Under the pieces are notes generated by a model that saw nothing but the letters and a program-made list of their open reading frames with translations, did no database searches and was not told the origin of the DNA. This document shows positions 48,755 to 56,875 of a stretch of DNA of 64,000 bases, piece by piece (positions within the stretch are counted from its first letter, which is position 1; every line of letters begins with the position of its first letter). Source of the stretch: Maritimibacter sp. (GTDB lineage: Bacteria > Pseudomonadota > Alphaproteobacteria > Rhodobacterales > Rhodobacteraceae); contig JAABTN010000004.1 in assembly GCA_011389895.1 (NCBI GenBank), forward strand, positions 1 to 64,000, read 5' to 3'. A program made the translations under genes and the position numbers.

Positions 48755-49819
48755 ATGGGTATTTTCGTTCTCGGCTATTATGGCTTTCTTATCATCGCGT
48801 CGGTGATCCTCGCCTACGTGGGGTGGCGCAAATGGTTCCTGATGGTGTTCGCGCTCACGCTGGTCTCCTTTGTTCTGGGGATCGTGGGCGGCGCGCCCGC
48901 GTTGCGGTTTGTCGCGATTTTCGCGATCGTTCTCGCGGTCGCTGCGATGGTGTCCTTCGCGTTCAAGGAATTCTTGGTTCAAATCGTGCGACCGAATATC
49001 GCGAAAGAGCTGCGCACCGCGCCGCTCACGGCGTCGTTCGGCATGTTCGTGATCTTCACCTACGCCATCGGGGGCATTTTCGCGCCCCTGATCGCACCCT
49101 ATGGGCAGGCCGAAGTGATCGCGGGGGCCTTTGCCCCGGCGGATTCAGACATGCTGTTGGGGGCCGACCAGCTTGGCCGTGACGTGTTCAGCCGCATCAT
49201 CTACGGCGCGCGCAACACCGTGGGCCTCGCGCTTATCGCCACCATCGGGGCCTTTGTCCTTGGGGCGCTGGCCGGGCTTCTGGCCGCGGTCAAGGGCGGG
49301 TGGTTCGACACCTTCATGGGCCGGGTGGCCGATGTGATCATGTCGATCCCGTCGCTTATCTTCGCGCTCTTGATGCTGTCGATCCTCGGCACCTCGTCGT
49401 GGGTCATCGTCGTGGTCGTCGCGATCATCTATTCCCCGCGCGTCTTCCGCCTGACGCGGGCGGTCGCGGGCAATATCGTGGTGATGGACTACATCGAAGC
49501 CGCCAAGCTGCGCGGGGAAGGGGACTGGTACCTGATCCGGCGTGAAATCCTGCCGAACTCGACCGCCCCGCTGATCGCGGAATTCGGGCTCGAATTCTGC
49601 TTCGTGTTCCTGCTCATCGCGGGTCTCAGCTTCCTTGGTCTCGGGCTGCAACCGCCAATCGCTGACTGGGGGTCGATGGTGCGTGAAAACGCAACGCTGA
49701 TCTCGTTCGGGGACATCACGCCCCTGATCCCGGCAGCAGCCATCGCGCTTCTGACCGTCTCGGTGAACTTTGTCGTCGACTGGATGCTCCACCGGTCCTC
49801 TGGCCTGAAGGAGAATTGA
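48755..49819 (+). CDS. Dipeptide-type ABC transporter permease (DppC-like) with N-terminal hydrophobic extension
   Basis: LLGADQLGRDVFSRIIYGARNTV, EFCFVFLLIAGLSFLGLGLQPPIADWG. Confidence 0.9.
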   Translation: MGIFVLGYYGFLIIASVILAYVGWRKWFLMVFALTLVSFVLGIVGGAPALRFVAIFAIVLAVAAMVSFAFKEFLVQIVRPNIAKELRTAPLTASFGMFVIFTYAIGGIFAPLIAPYGQAEVIAGAFAPADSDMLLGADQLGRDVFSRIIYGARNTVGLALIATIGAFVLGALAGLLAAVKGGWFDTFMGRVADVIMSIPSLIFALLMLSILGTSSWVIVVVVAIIYSPRVFRLTRAVAGNIVVMDYIEAAKLRGEGDWYLIRREILPNSTAPLIAEFGLEFCFVFLLIAGLSFLGLGLQPPIADWGSMVRENATLISFGDITPLIPAAAIALLTVSVNFVVDWMLHRSSGLKEN

Positions 49820-49820
49820 T

Positions 49821-51527
49821 ATGACCACGTTTTCTGACAAGGATATCCTGCTCGAGATCAAGGATCTCGAAATTCAGGGGTATTCCGACGAAACTTGGAT
49901 CGACATCATCAAGGGTGTCGACCTGACGCTCCACCGGGGCGAGGTTCTGGGTTTGATCGGTGAATCCGGGGCGGGCAAGTCGACGATCGGGGCCGCCGCA
50001 ATGGGCTATGCCCGTGACGGCACCCGCATCTCGAACGGCTCGATCGAGTTCGACGGGATGGAGTTGACCACGGCAACGGAAGGTGAGCGGCGCGCATTGC
50101 GTGGCTCACGCATCGCCTATGTGGCGCAATCCGCGGCGGCGTCGTTCAACCCGGCGCACAAGATCATCGACCAGCACACCGAAGCGCCCGTGCAATACCG
50201 TATCCAGAAACGGTTGGAAGCACAGGAAGACGCGATGGAGCTTTATGAGCGTCTGCGTCTGCCGAACCCCGACGAAATCGGGTTTCGCTACCCGCACCAG
50301 GTGTCGGGGGGTCAGCTTCAGCGGGCGATGACGGCCATGGCGATGGCCTGTCGCCCTGACCTCATCATCTTTGATGAGCCGACGACTGCGCTTGACGTGA
50401 CCACCCAGATCGAGGTGCTTGCGGCGATCCGCGACATCGTCGATCAATTCGACACGGCGGCCATTTACATCACCCATGACCTCGCGGTCGTGGCGCAGAT
50501 GGCCGATACGATCAAGGTGCTCCTGAAGGGGGAAGAGGTTGAACAGGCGTCGACTGTGGAGATGCTCAAGAACCCGAAAGAGGAATACACCAAGTCGCTC
50601 TGGGCGGTCCGCAGCTTCAAGCGGGATCAGAAATCCCGCCCCACGGATGGCACCCCGCCGATCATCTCGGTGAAGAATATCGACGCGGCCTATACCGGTG
50701 GCGAAAAGGTGCTCGATGATGTGTCCTTTGATATCTACCCGGGCATGACCGTCGCGGTGGTGGGCGAATCCGGGTCTGGAAAATCGACCACGGCGCGCTG
50801 TATCACGGGGCTGTTGCCGCCGATGGCGGGCGAGATCCAGTTCAAGGGCGAGACGCTGCCTCCGAAATACACCGACCGGAACAAGGACCAGCTTCGGCAG
50901 GCCCAGATGATCTACCAGATGGCCGATACGGCGCTGAACCCCAAGGTTCAGATCCACGAGATCATCGGTCGCCCGGCGCAGTTTTATTCCGGGTTGAAAG
51001 GGCAGGCTCTCAAGCAGCGGGTCGATGAATTGCTCGACCTGATCGAGCTTGAGCCCTCGCAATACTACCACCGCTATCCGCCGGAGTTGTCAGGCGGTCA
51101 GAAACAGCGGATCGGCATTGCCCGGGCGCTCGCCGCCGAGCCGGAGTTCATCATCTGTGACGAGGTGACTTCGGCGCTCGACCAATTGGTGGCCGAAGGC
51201 ATTCTTCGCCTGCTCGACCGGCTGCAACAGGAATTGAACCTGGCCTACATGTTCATCACCCACGATCTCGCCACCGTGCGTTCGATCGCGGACGAGGTGG
51301 TGGTGATGCAGCAGGGCAAGGTGGTGGAACAGGGGGCAAAGGACAAGATGTTCAAGCCGCCGCACCACCCCTATACCGACCTGTTGCTCAGCTCGGTTCC
51401 GGAAATGGACCCCAACTGGCTCACCGATCTGCTTGAGGAACGCGGCGTCGAGAATGTCGGCGAATCTGCGGACGTCAACCAAGAACCGCCCGACGGCACC
51501 GCCGGGGACACGAAACCGGCATCCTGA
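49821..51527 (+). CDS. Dipeptide-type ABC transporter dual ATP-binding protein
   Basis: Two Walker A (GESGAGKST, GESGSGKST) and two LSGGQ-type signatures (VSGGQLQRA, LSGGQKQRI). Confidence 0.94.
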   Translation: MTTFSDKDILLEIKDLEIQGYSDETWIDIIKGVDLTLHRGEVLGLIGESGAGKSTIGAAAMGYARDGTRISNGSIEFDGMELTTATEGERRALRGSRIAYVAQSAAASFNPAHKIIDQHTEAPVQYRIQKRLEAQEDAMELYERLRLPNPDEIGFRYPHQVSGGQLQRAMTAMAMACRPDLIIFDEPTTALDVTTQIEVLAAIRDIVDQFDTAAIYITHDLAVVAQMADTIKVLLKGEEVEQASTVEMLKNPKEEYTKSLWAVRSFKRDQKSRPTDGTPPIISVKNIDAAYTGGEKVLDDVSFDIYPGMTVAVVGESGSGKSTTARCITGLLPPMAGEIQFKGETLPPKYTDRNKDQLRQAQMIYQMADTALNPKVQIHEIIGRPAQFYSGLKGQALKQRVDELLDLIELEPSQYYHRYPPELSGGQKQRIGIARALAAEPEFIICDEVTSALDQLVAEGILRLLDRLQQELNLAYMFITHDLATVRSIADEVVVMQQGKVVEQGAKDKMFKPPHHPYTDLLLSSVPEMDPNWLTDLLEERGVENVGESADVNQEPPDGTAGDTKPAS

Positions 51528-51557
51528 CCCGGGCCCGCACGAAAACGGGCCTGCGTA

Positions 51558-51590
51558 GCAAAAAGCCCCGGCGCGCCAGCGTCGGGGCTT
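51558..51590 (-). terminator. Intrinsic terminator for the minus-strand small gene
   Basis: On minus strand AAGCCCCG...CGGGGCTTTTT: 8-bp stem followed by T-run. Confidence 0.75.
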
Positions 51591-51616
51591 GTCCGTTGCG
51601 AGATCGGGAAAAGCCG

Positions 51617-51736
51617 TCAGACGATGGCAGAGGCCGTAAGACCAAGAACCGCCACGATGGACCCATACATGACAATGAACCCCGGAAGGTTCCCGCGGGC
51701 TTTGTATTCCCGGATCAGTTGATCACGTGTAATCAT
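51617..51736 (-). CDS. 39-aa single-TM small protein
   Basis: MITRDQLIREYKARGNLPGFIVMYGSIVAVLGLTASAIV; AGGAGG SD upstream and terminator downstream on the same strand. Confidence 0.65.
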   Translation of the reverse strand: MITRDQLIREYKARGNLPGFIVMYGSIVAVLGLTASAIV

Positions 51737-51934
51737 CGAAGCCTCCTCGCGCCCCCTCGGGCGTCTCGCATGGCGTTTCATCGACCGTTTCAAAGCCCCG
51801 TTACGCTTCTTTATCGAGTCGATCAAATCTTTTTCGCACAGAATTCATGCAGTTTGTGAATTCCCGCTCACCGCCCCGTGCATAGCTTCAAAGGGCGTCG
51901 CAAACACGCTCTGGACGGTCGCCGAGAGGCTTTG

Positions 51935-52237
51935 TCACAACGTGAGGCGCCGCGTCCGCGCGCCGCCTCGCCGTTTCGGTTCGGGGACCTTCAGGTCCAA
52001 GGACCGAATGCCGGGCTTCAAAGAGTCGCGAAGCAGGTCGCAAAACGCATCGACCGCCGGGTCGGTGTCGCGAAAATCCATCGCCTTGAGAAAGGCCTGC
52101 ACCGCGCAGGCTTCGTATGCCGCGTCGCCGGGCAGGCTTCCCAACCAATGAATGAACCCGAGTTGCGCCAATTCCCGGGCGCGTTCTTCGGTCGGGGGTG
52201 AGACCATCAACCCGGTGAGTGTTTCGTCAAGTCGCAT
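51935..52237 (-). CDS. Uncharacterised 100-aa protein downstream of cobalamin riboswitch
   Basis: MRLDETLTGLMVSPPTEERARELAQLGFIHWLGSLPG...; GGAGGG SD; start CAT at 52235-52237. Confidence 0.7.
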   Translation of the reverse strand: MRLDETLTGLMVSPPTEERARELAQLGFIHWLGSLPGDAAYEACAVQAFLKAMDFRDTDPAVDAFCDLLRDSLKPGIRSLDLKVPEPKRRGGARTRRLTL

Positions 52238-52360
52238 TGCGCCCTCCGCGCGTATCGTTGGGCAGGGTGGGGAGGGAACGGGTGGGGCGCAGGCCCTATG
52301 CCATGCCGCTCCGGAACACCCCGTCCGGTTGTCATTCACGGCCTGCAAAGGCACGCCGTT

Positions 52361-52524
52361 GATGGCAGGTCTCCTGACTTCGCGGGTCTTGGCTTTCCTG
52401 AACCTTCCCGGGCGGCTTGGCCCAGTGGTCTGTCTCAGGATCGCTCGCCGCTTACAGTTGCGGGGGCAGTCATGGAATTGCACCATGTTCCCTTTTCAGA
52501 TCGGCGTTGACGCCGACCACCATC
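52361..52524 (-). promoter_or_regulatory. Cobalamin riboswitch (AdoCbl/B12 element)
   Basis: Minus strand: GGGAACATGGTGCAATTCCATGACTGCCCCCGCAACTGTAAGCGGCGAGC ... CACTGGG ... CCGGGAAGG ... GAAGTCAGGAGACCTGCCATC; P1 pairs GATGGTGGTC with GACCTGCCATC. Confidence 0.93.
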
Positions 52525-52622
52525 GCCCATACCGTGCCGGATCGGCGCGCGACGTGCAAGGGGGTCATGGGGGTCCGTGTGGGCAACCATGGGGCAGGCG
52601 GCCCCCGGGGGTGCTCGTTGCC

Positions 52623-53489
52623 CTACCGCGTGATGATCAACGCGCCGCCGACCACGATCAGGACCGCGATCAGAAGGTGCCTTGGCCCCAATGTTTCGCG
52701 CCGGAACGCGAACACCCCCAGCAAAACCGCCCAGAGCGGCACGGTGCCCGCGAGCGGTGAAACCAGCGTCACGGCACCCAGCGTGAGGGCAAGGTTCAGC
52801 AGATAAATCGCAACGCCGTTGACCGCCCCGTTCAACGTGAACCATGCAAGCCCCTGTCCCACGCGCGTGCGTCCCTGTCGGTGATGGGCGAGAAGCATTG
52901 CGCCCAACACAATGGTCGAGACGCTGGTGGTGACGAGAAGTGCGAAAAGCGGGCTTGGCACATCCTCCATCCCCAGCTTCAGGCCGGGTTGGCTGATGCC
53001 GCGCACCACCGCCGCGCCAAGGGGCAGAAGCAAAGCCCAAAGCGGCCAGCCCCGCTTGATCCCGCGTGGGGAGTAGGTGGCGATGACAAGCCCCGTGACC
53101 ATGAGGGCAAGCCCGACTGCGGCCTGCACCCCGACGCTTTCGCCCAGCGCGACCATCCCGATCATCACCGCCACAACCGGCGTGAAGGCCGAGAGCGAGG
53201 CGGTCAGAGAGGGGCCGACCACGCCGACCGAGGCGATCTGAAACCTCTGGCCAAGCGCGGGAAAGAAAACGCCCATCACCGCGAAGATCAAGGTGCCGGG
53301 CGCATACCACCACTGCGCCTGCACGTAAAAAGGCGCGATGGCCCACGACAAAAGCGCGATGGTGCCAACGGTGATGAACGCACCGGTCAACGGGTCGGTG
53401 TCATCCAACCCCTTGCGCTGGATATGGTTGCACAGCGCCCACAGAAAGGCTGCGGTCAGCGCGAAGGAGGCGGGCCAGAAAGTTTCCAT
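52623..53489 (-). CDS. DMT-superfamily (EamA-like) transporter
   Basis: About ten TM segments, LSASLSAFTPVVAVMIGMVALGE. Confidence 0.85.
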   Translation of the reverse strand: METFWPASFALTAAFLWALCNHIQRKGLDDTDPLTGAFITVGTIALLSWAIAPFYVQAQWWYAPGTLIFAVMGVFFPALGQRFQIASVGVVGPSLTASLSAFTPVVAVMIGMVALGESVGVQAAVGLALMVTGLVIATYSPRGIKRGWPLWALLLPLGAAVVRGISQPGLKLGMEDVPSPLFALLVTTSVSTIVLGAMLLAHHRQGRTRVGQGLAWFTLNGAVNGVAIYLLNLALTLGAVTLVSPLAGTVPLWAVLLGVFAFRRETLGPRHLLIAVLIVVGGALIITR

Positions 53490-53696
53490 GGAAAGCTTCT
53501 ACGGGAGCCACGCGGATCGGTAAACATGGCAGGCACCCGGACTGCGAAAATATGGCACGGCTGAGACATGCGGGCGGACATCGCGACAGGGAACCGGCCT
53601 GGCTTGTCTTGTGACCCCCGGGGCCCGGCGCTAAGGGTTGGGTGATTGTCCGGCCCTGTGGTGCGCGACAGCGCCATGATTTGAAGGAAGACCGAG

Positions 53697-54662
53697 ATGA
53701 AATTCGCCACGCTGCCCGATGGGACAAAGGATGGACGCCTCTGGATCGTCAGCCGCGACATGACCCGCGCCCAGCCCGCAATCGGGGCCCATACGATGCA
53801 GGAGCTGATGGAGCGTTGGGACGAGGTCGAGATCCAGCTTGAAATGGAATACGAGGCGGTGAACAACGGCCTTGGGGGCGGGTTCGAGCCGGCCGCCGCG
53901 CTCGCGCCGCTGCCCCGGGCGTGGCAATGGCTTGATGGCTCGGCCTTCGACAGCCATGGCGCGCTGATGGAAAAGGTGTTCGGCCTGGAAGGGGCGTTTA
54001 AACCTGATTTTCCTTTCATGTATCAGGGCCTGTCAGACCGCTTTTACGGCCCGACGCAGGATGTGAGATTTCCCACCGAGGATGATTTGATCGACTTCGA
54101 GGGCGAGTTCGGGATTATCACTGACGCGGTCGCGCTTGGCACCACGGCGACCGAGGCGCGCACGCATATTCGCCTTGTCGTGCAGATCAACGATTGGTCC
54201 CTGCGCAGGATCGCGCCGCTTGAAATGAAGGCGGGCTTTGGCTGGGTTCGGGCGAAACCGGCCTGTGCGATGGCCCCGGTTGCGGTGACCCCGGATGAGC
54301 TTGGCCCGGCGTGGCGTGATGGGCGCGTGGACCTGGCGCTCAATATCTGGTGGAACGACGTGAAATTCGGGGCCGCCAATGGCTATGCCATGTCTGCGGG
54401 GTTTGACGAGTTGATCGCCCACGCGGCCTATTCCCGCGATCTGGTGCCCGGCACCGTGATCGGCTCTGGCACCGTGTCCAACGAGAATTACCGTGAGGTC
54501 GGGTCATCCTGCATCGCCGAGCGGCGCGGGATCGAGATGATCGACGACGGCGACGCGAAGACCGGCTTCATGCGGTTCGGGGACCGGGTGAAGATGGAGG
54601 TGTTCGACGCGGCCGGGGACAGCGTGTTCGGGGCCATTGACCAAAAGGTGGTGAAAGCCTGA
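53697..54662 (+). CDS. Fumarylacetoacetate hydrolase family protein
   Basis: DLIDFEGEFGIITDAV, INDWSLRRIAP, GSGTVSNENY. Confidence 0.86.
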   Translation: MKFATLPDGTKDGRLWIVSRDMTRAQPAIGAHTMQELMERWDEVEIQLEMEYEAVNNGLGGGFEPAAALAPLPRAWQWLDGSAFDSHGALMEKVFGLEGAFKPDFPFMYQGLSDRFYGPTQDVRFPTEDDLIDFEGEFGIITDAVALGTTATEARTHIRLVVQINDWSLRRIAPLEMKAGFGWVRAKPACAMAPVAVTPDELGPAWRDGRVDLALNIWWNDVKFGAANGYAMSAGFDELIAHAAYSRDLVPGTVIGSGTVSNENYREVGSSCIAERRGIEMIDDGDAKTGFMRFGDRVKMEVFDAAGDSVFGAIDQKVVKA

Positions 54663-54969
54663 GCCTCTCCAAGGGTCGCTTTCGTTCCCAAGCTGCCCAG
54701 TATTTCGGCAACGCGGGGCGCGATTGTGCAAGCCGTGCCAAATCCCGCCCCGCCCCGGCGGAACCCGATGCTGCGGGGCAGCATGCGGTTGTCGCCCCGC
54801 CCCCGCTTGCTACCTTTTCGACAGACCAAGGCCGTGCGCCCCCGTGATCCGGGCGGAGAGGGGTAGACAGCGCGGCGTCTCAGCGGGCGGTTCTTTCCGT
54901 CACCTGGGCCGATCCGCCCCCCGGTCGGCCGAGCAACACAAAATCCAAGGGTCACGAGACCCACAGAGC

Positions 54970-56100
54970 ATGAAAGACAGCGAGCGAAAGCCGTCATCCA
55001 GACCTTATGGTCGCGTTGCCGTGATCGGCGCCGGGTCGTGGGGCACCGCCCTTGCGGCTGTATTGGCCCGGTCGGGCCGGGACGTGACCCTCTGGTCACG
55101 CCGCCCCGGCTTGGCCATGGCGATTTCCGAGACCGGGCAGAACCCCGATTACCTTCCCGATGTCGACCTGCCGCCGGGCATCCGCGCGACCGCGCAAATG
55201 GGCGACGCCTTGGCCGGGGCCGAGGCCGTGCTGGTGGTGACACCATCGAGAACCCTGCGCGATATCTGCCGGGCCATGGCGGGCCATATCGCGCCCGGCG
55301 TGCCCATTGCGCTTGGGTGCAAGGGCGTCGAGCAGGGGTCCGGCCTTCTGTTGTCCGAGGTGGTCGGTGAAGACCTGCCGGGGCACCCGGTTGGTGCGAT
55401 CTCTGGCCCGACCTTTGCGCGTGAAACCGCGCTTGATCATCCGACCGCCGCGACCGTGGCCTTTCCGTTCAGCTACGCCGACCGGCTTGATCCCAATTCA
55501 AGCCCCGCCGCGCGGCTTGCCATGTCGTTGTCCGGGTCGGGCTTTCGCCCCTATGTCTCGGACGATCTCGTGGGGGTCGAGGTCGGCGGCGCGGTCAAGA
55601 ACGTCATCGCCATCGCCTGCGGGATCATGACGGGCGCGGGCTTTGCCGAGAACACGCGCGCCGCCCTGATCACGCGCGGGATCGACGAGATGAAGGTCTT
55701 GGCCGAAATCCTTGGCGGGCGGCGCGAAACCGTGACCGGGCTGTCGGGGGCCGGGGATCTGACGCTAACCTGTTCCTCGACCACCTCGCGCAACATGGCG
55801 CTGGGGTGCCAGTTGGGCCAAGGCACGCCGCGCGCGGCCTGTTTCGATGGCAAGCCCGTTGTGGTCGAGGGCGAGGTCAACGCGGTCTCGGTCCATGATC
55901 TGGCCCGCCGGGTCGGGGTGCCGATGCCGATCTGCGAAACCGTGAACGCGGTCTTGCACGAGGGCGCCGATCCACAGGCGAGCTTTTCGGCGCTCTGGAC
56001 ACGCCCGCTGGAAGGTGAGCCGCGCACACTTGATATCCGTCTCGATCACCCCGAACCCTCCGCCGTCATGCACTTTGGAGGGCGTCCATGGGTATCGTGA
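54970..56100 (+). CDS. gpsA: NAD(P)H-dependent glycerol-3-phosphate dehydrogenase
   Basis: VAVIGAGSWGTALAAVLARSG, GCKGVEQGSG, GAVKNVIAIACGI, LSGAGDLTLTCSS. Confidence 0.93.
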   Translation: MKDSERKPSSRPYGRVAVIGAGSWGTALAAVLARSGRDVTLWSRRPGLAMAISETGQNPDYLPDVDLPPGIRATAQMGDALAGAEAVLVVTPSRTLRDICRAMAGHIAPGVPIALGCKGVEQGSGLLLSEVVGEDLPGHPVGAISGPTFARETALDHPTAATVAFPFSYADRLDPNSSPAARLAMSLSGSGFRPYVSDDLVGVEVGGAVKNVIAIACGIMTGAGFAENTRAALITRGIDEMKVLAEILGGRRETVTGLSGAGDLTLTCSSTTSRNMALGCQLGQGTPRAACFDGKPVVVEGEVNAVSVHDLARRVGVPMPICETVNAVLHEGADPQASFSALWTRPLEGEPRTLDIRLDHPEPSAVMHFGGRPWVS

Positions 56101-56870
56101 CCCCGCGCGCCAAACCGCTCGCCACGCGCACGTTTTCGCTGGCCACCGACCTCGATGGCACGTTTCTGGGCGGCAGCGAGGCCGAGCGCCGGGCGCTTTA
56201 CGATTGGATCGAGGCCAACCGGGAGACCGTCGGGCTGATTTTCGTGACCGGGCGCGACCCGGCGTTCATCGCCGACATCTGCGCGCGCGGGACGCTGCCT
56301 TGGCCCGACTACGTGGTCGGCGATGTGGGCACGACCATCGCCGAGGTGCACCACCCCGATATCGTGCCGATCCCGGCGCTTGAAGCCGACATTGCCGCAC
56401 GCTGGAACGATGCGGGCGGCCGGGTGCGCGCCGCACTTCATGGCCACCCCGGCCTGACCCTGCAACCGAGCGCCTTTCGCTACCGGGTGAGCTATGATCT
56501 CGACCCCGCCACCTTCGATGCGGGGGCGAAGTGCGTGGTCGAGGGGCTGGGCCACGACTGGCTCATTTCAGACAACCGCTTTTTCGATGTCTTGCCGCGC
56601 GGGGTGTCGAAAGGCCCCTCGATCCGTCGCTTGATCACGCATCTGGGCATGTCCGAGACCCGCGTGCTTGTGGCGGGCGATACGCTCAATGACCTGTCGA
56701 TGCTGGCCTGTGGTCTTCCGGCGGTCGCGGTCGGCAATTGCGAACCGGCGCTTTTGCACGCGGTGTCTCATCTCGATCATCTCTATGTTGCGGGGGGCCA
56801 TGGTGCGGGCGGCATCATGGAAGCGATCGCGGCGCTTGACCTTCATTCCGACCATCCCAAAGGAGCTTGA
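56088..56870 (+). CDS. HAD-superfamily sugar phosphatase (candidate glucosylglycerol-phosphate phosphatase)
   Basis: ATDLDGTFLGG, FVTGRDP, VAGDTLNDLSM HAD motifs; between gpsA and ggpS. Confidence 0.82.
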   Translation: MGIVTPRAKPLATRTFSLATDLDGTFLGGSEAERRALYDWIEANRETVGLIFVTGRDPAFIADICARGTLPWPDYVVGDVGTTIAEVHHPDIVPIPALEADIAARWNDAGGRVRAALHGHPGLTLQPSAFRYRVSYDLDPATFDAGAKCVVEGLGHDWLISDNRFFDVLPRGVSKGPSIRRLITHLGMSETRVLVAGDTLNDLSMLACGLPAVAVGNCEPALLHAVSHLDHLYVAGGHGAGGIMEAIAALDLHSDHPKGA

Positions 56871-56875
56871 TCCAA

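Noticed and set aside
52152-52760. 202-aa plus-strand ORF across the riboswitch
   Set aside because: Lies antisense to the cobalamin riboswitch and DMT transporter end; no domain.
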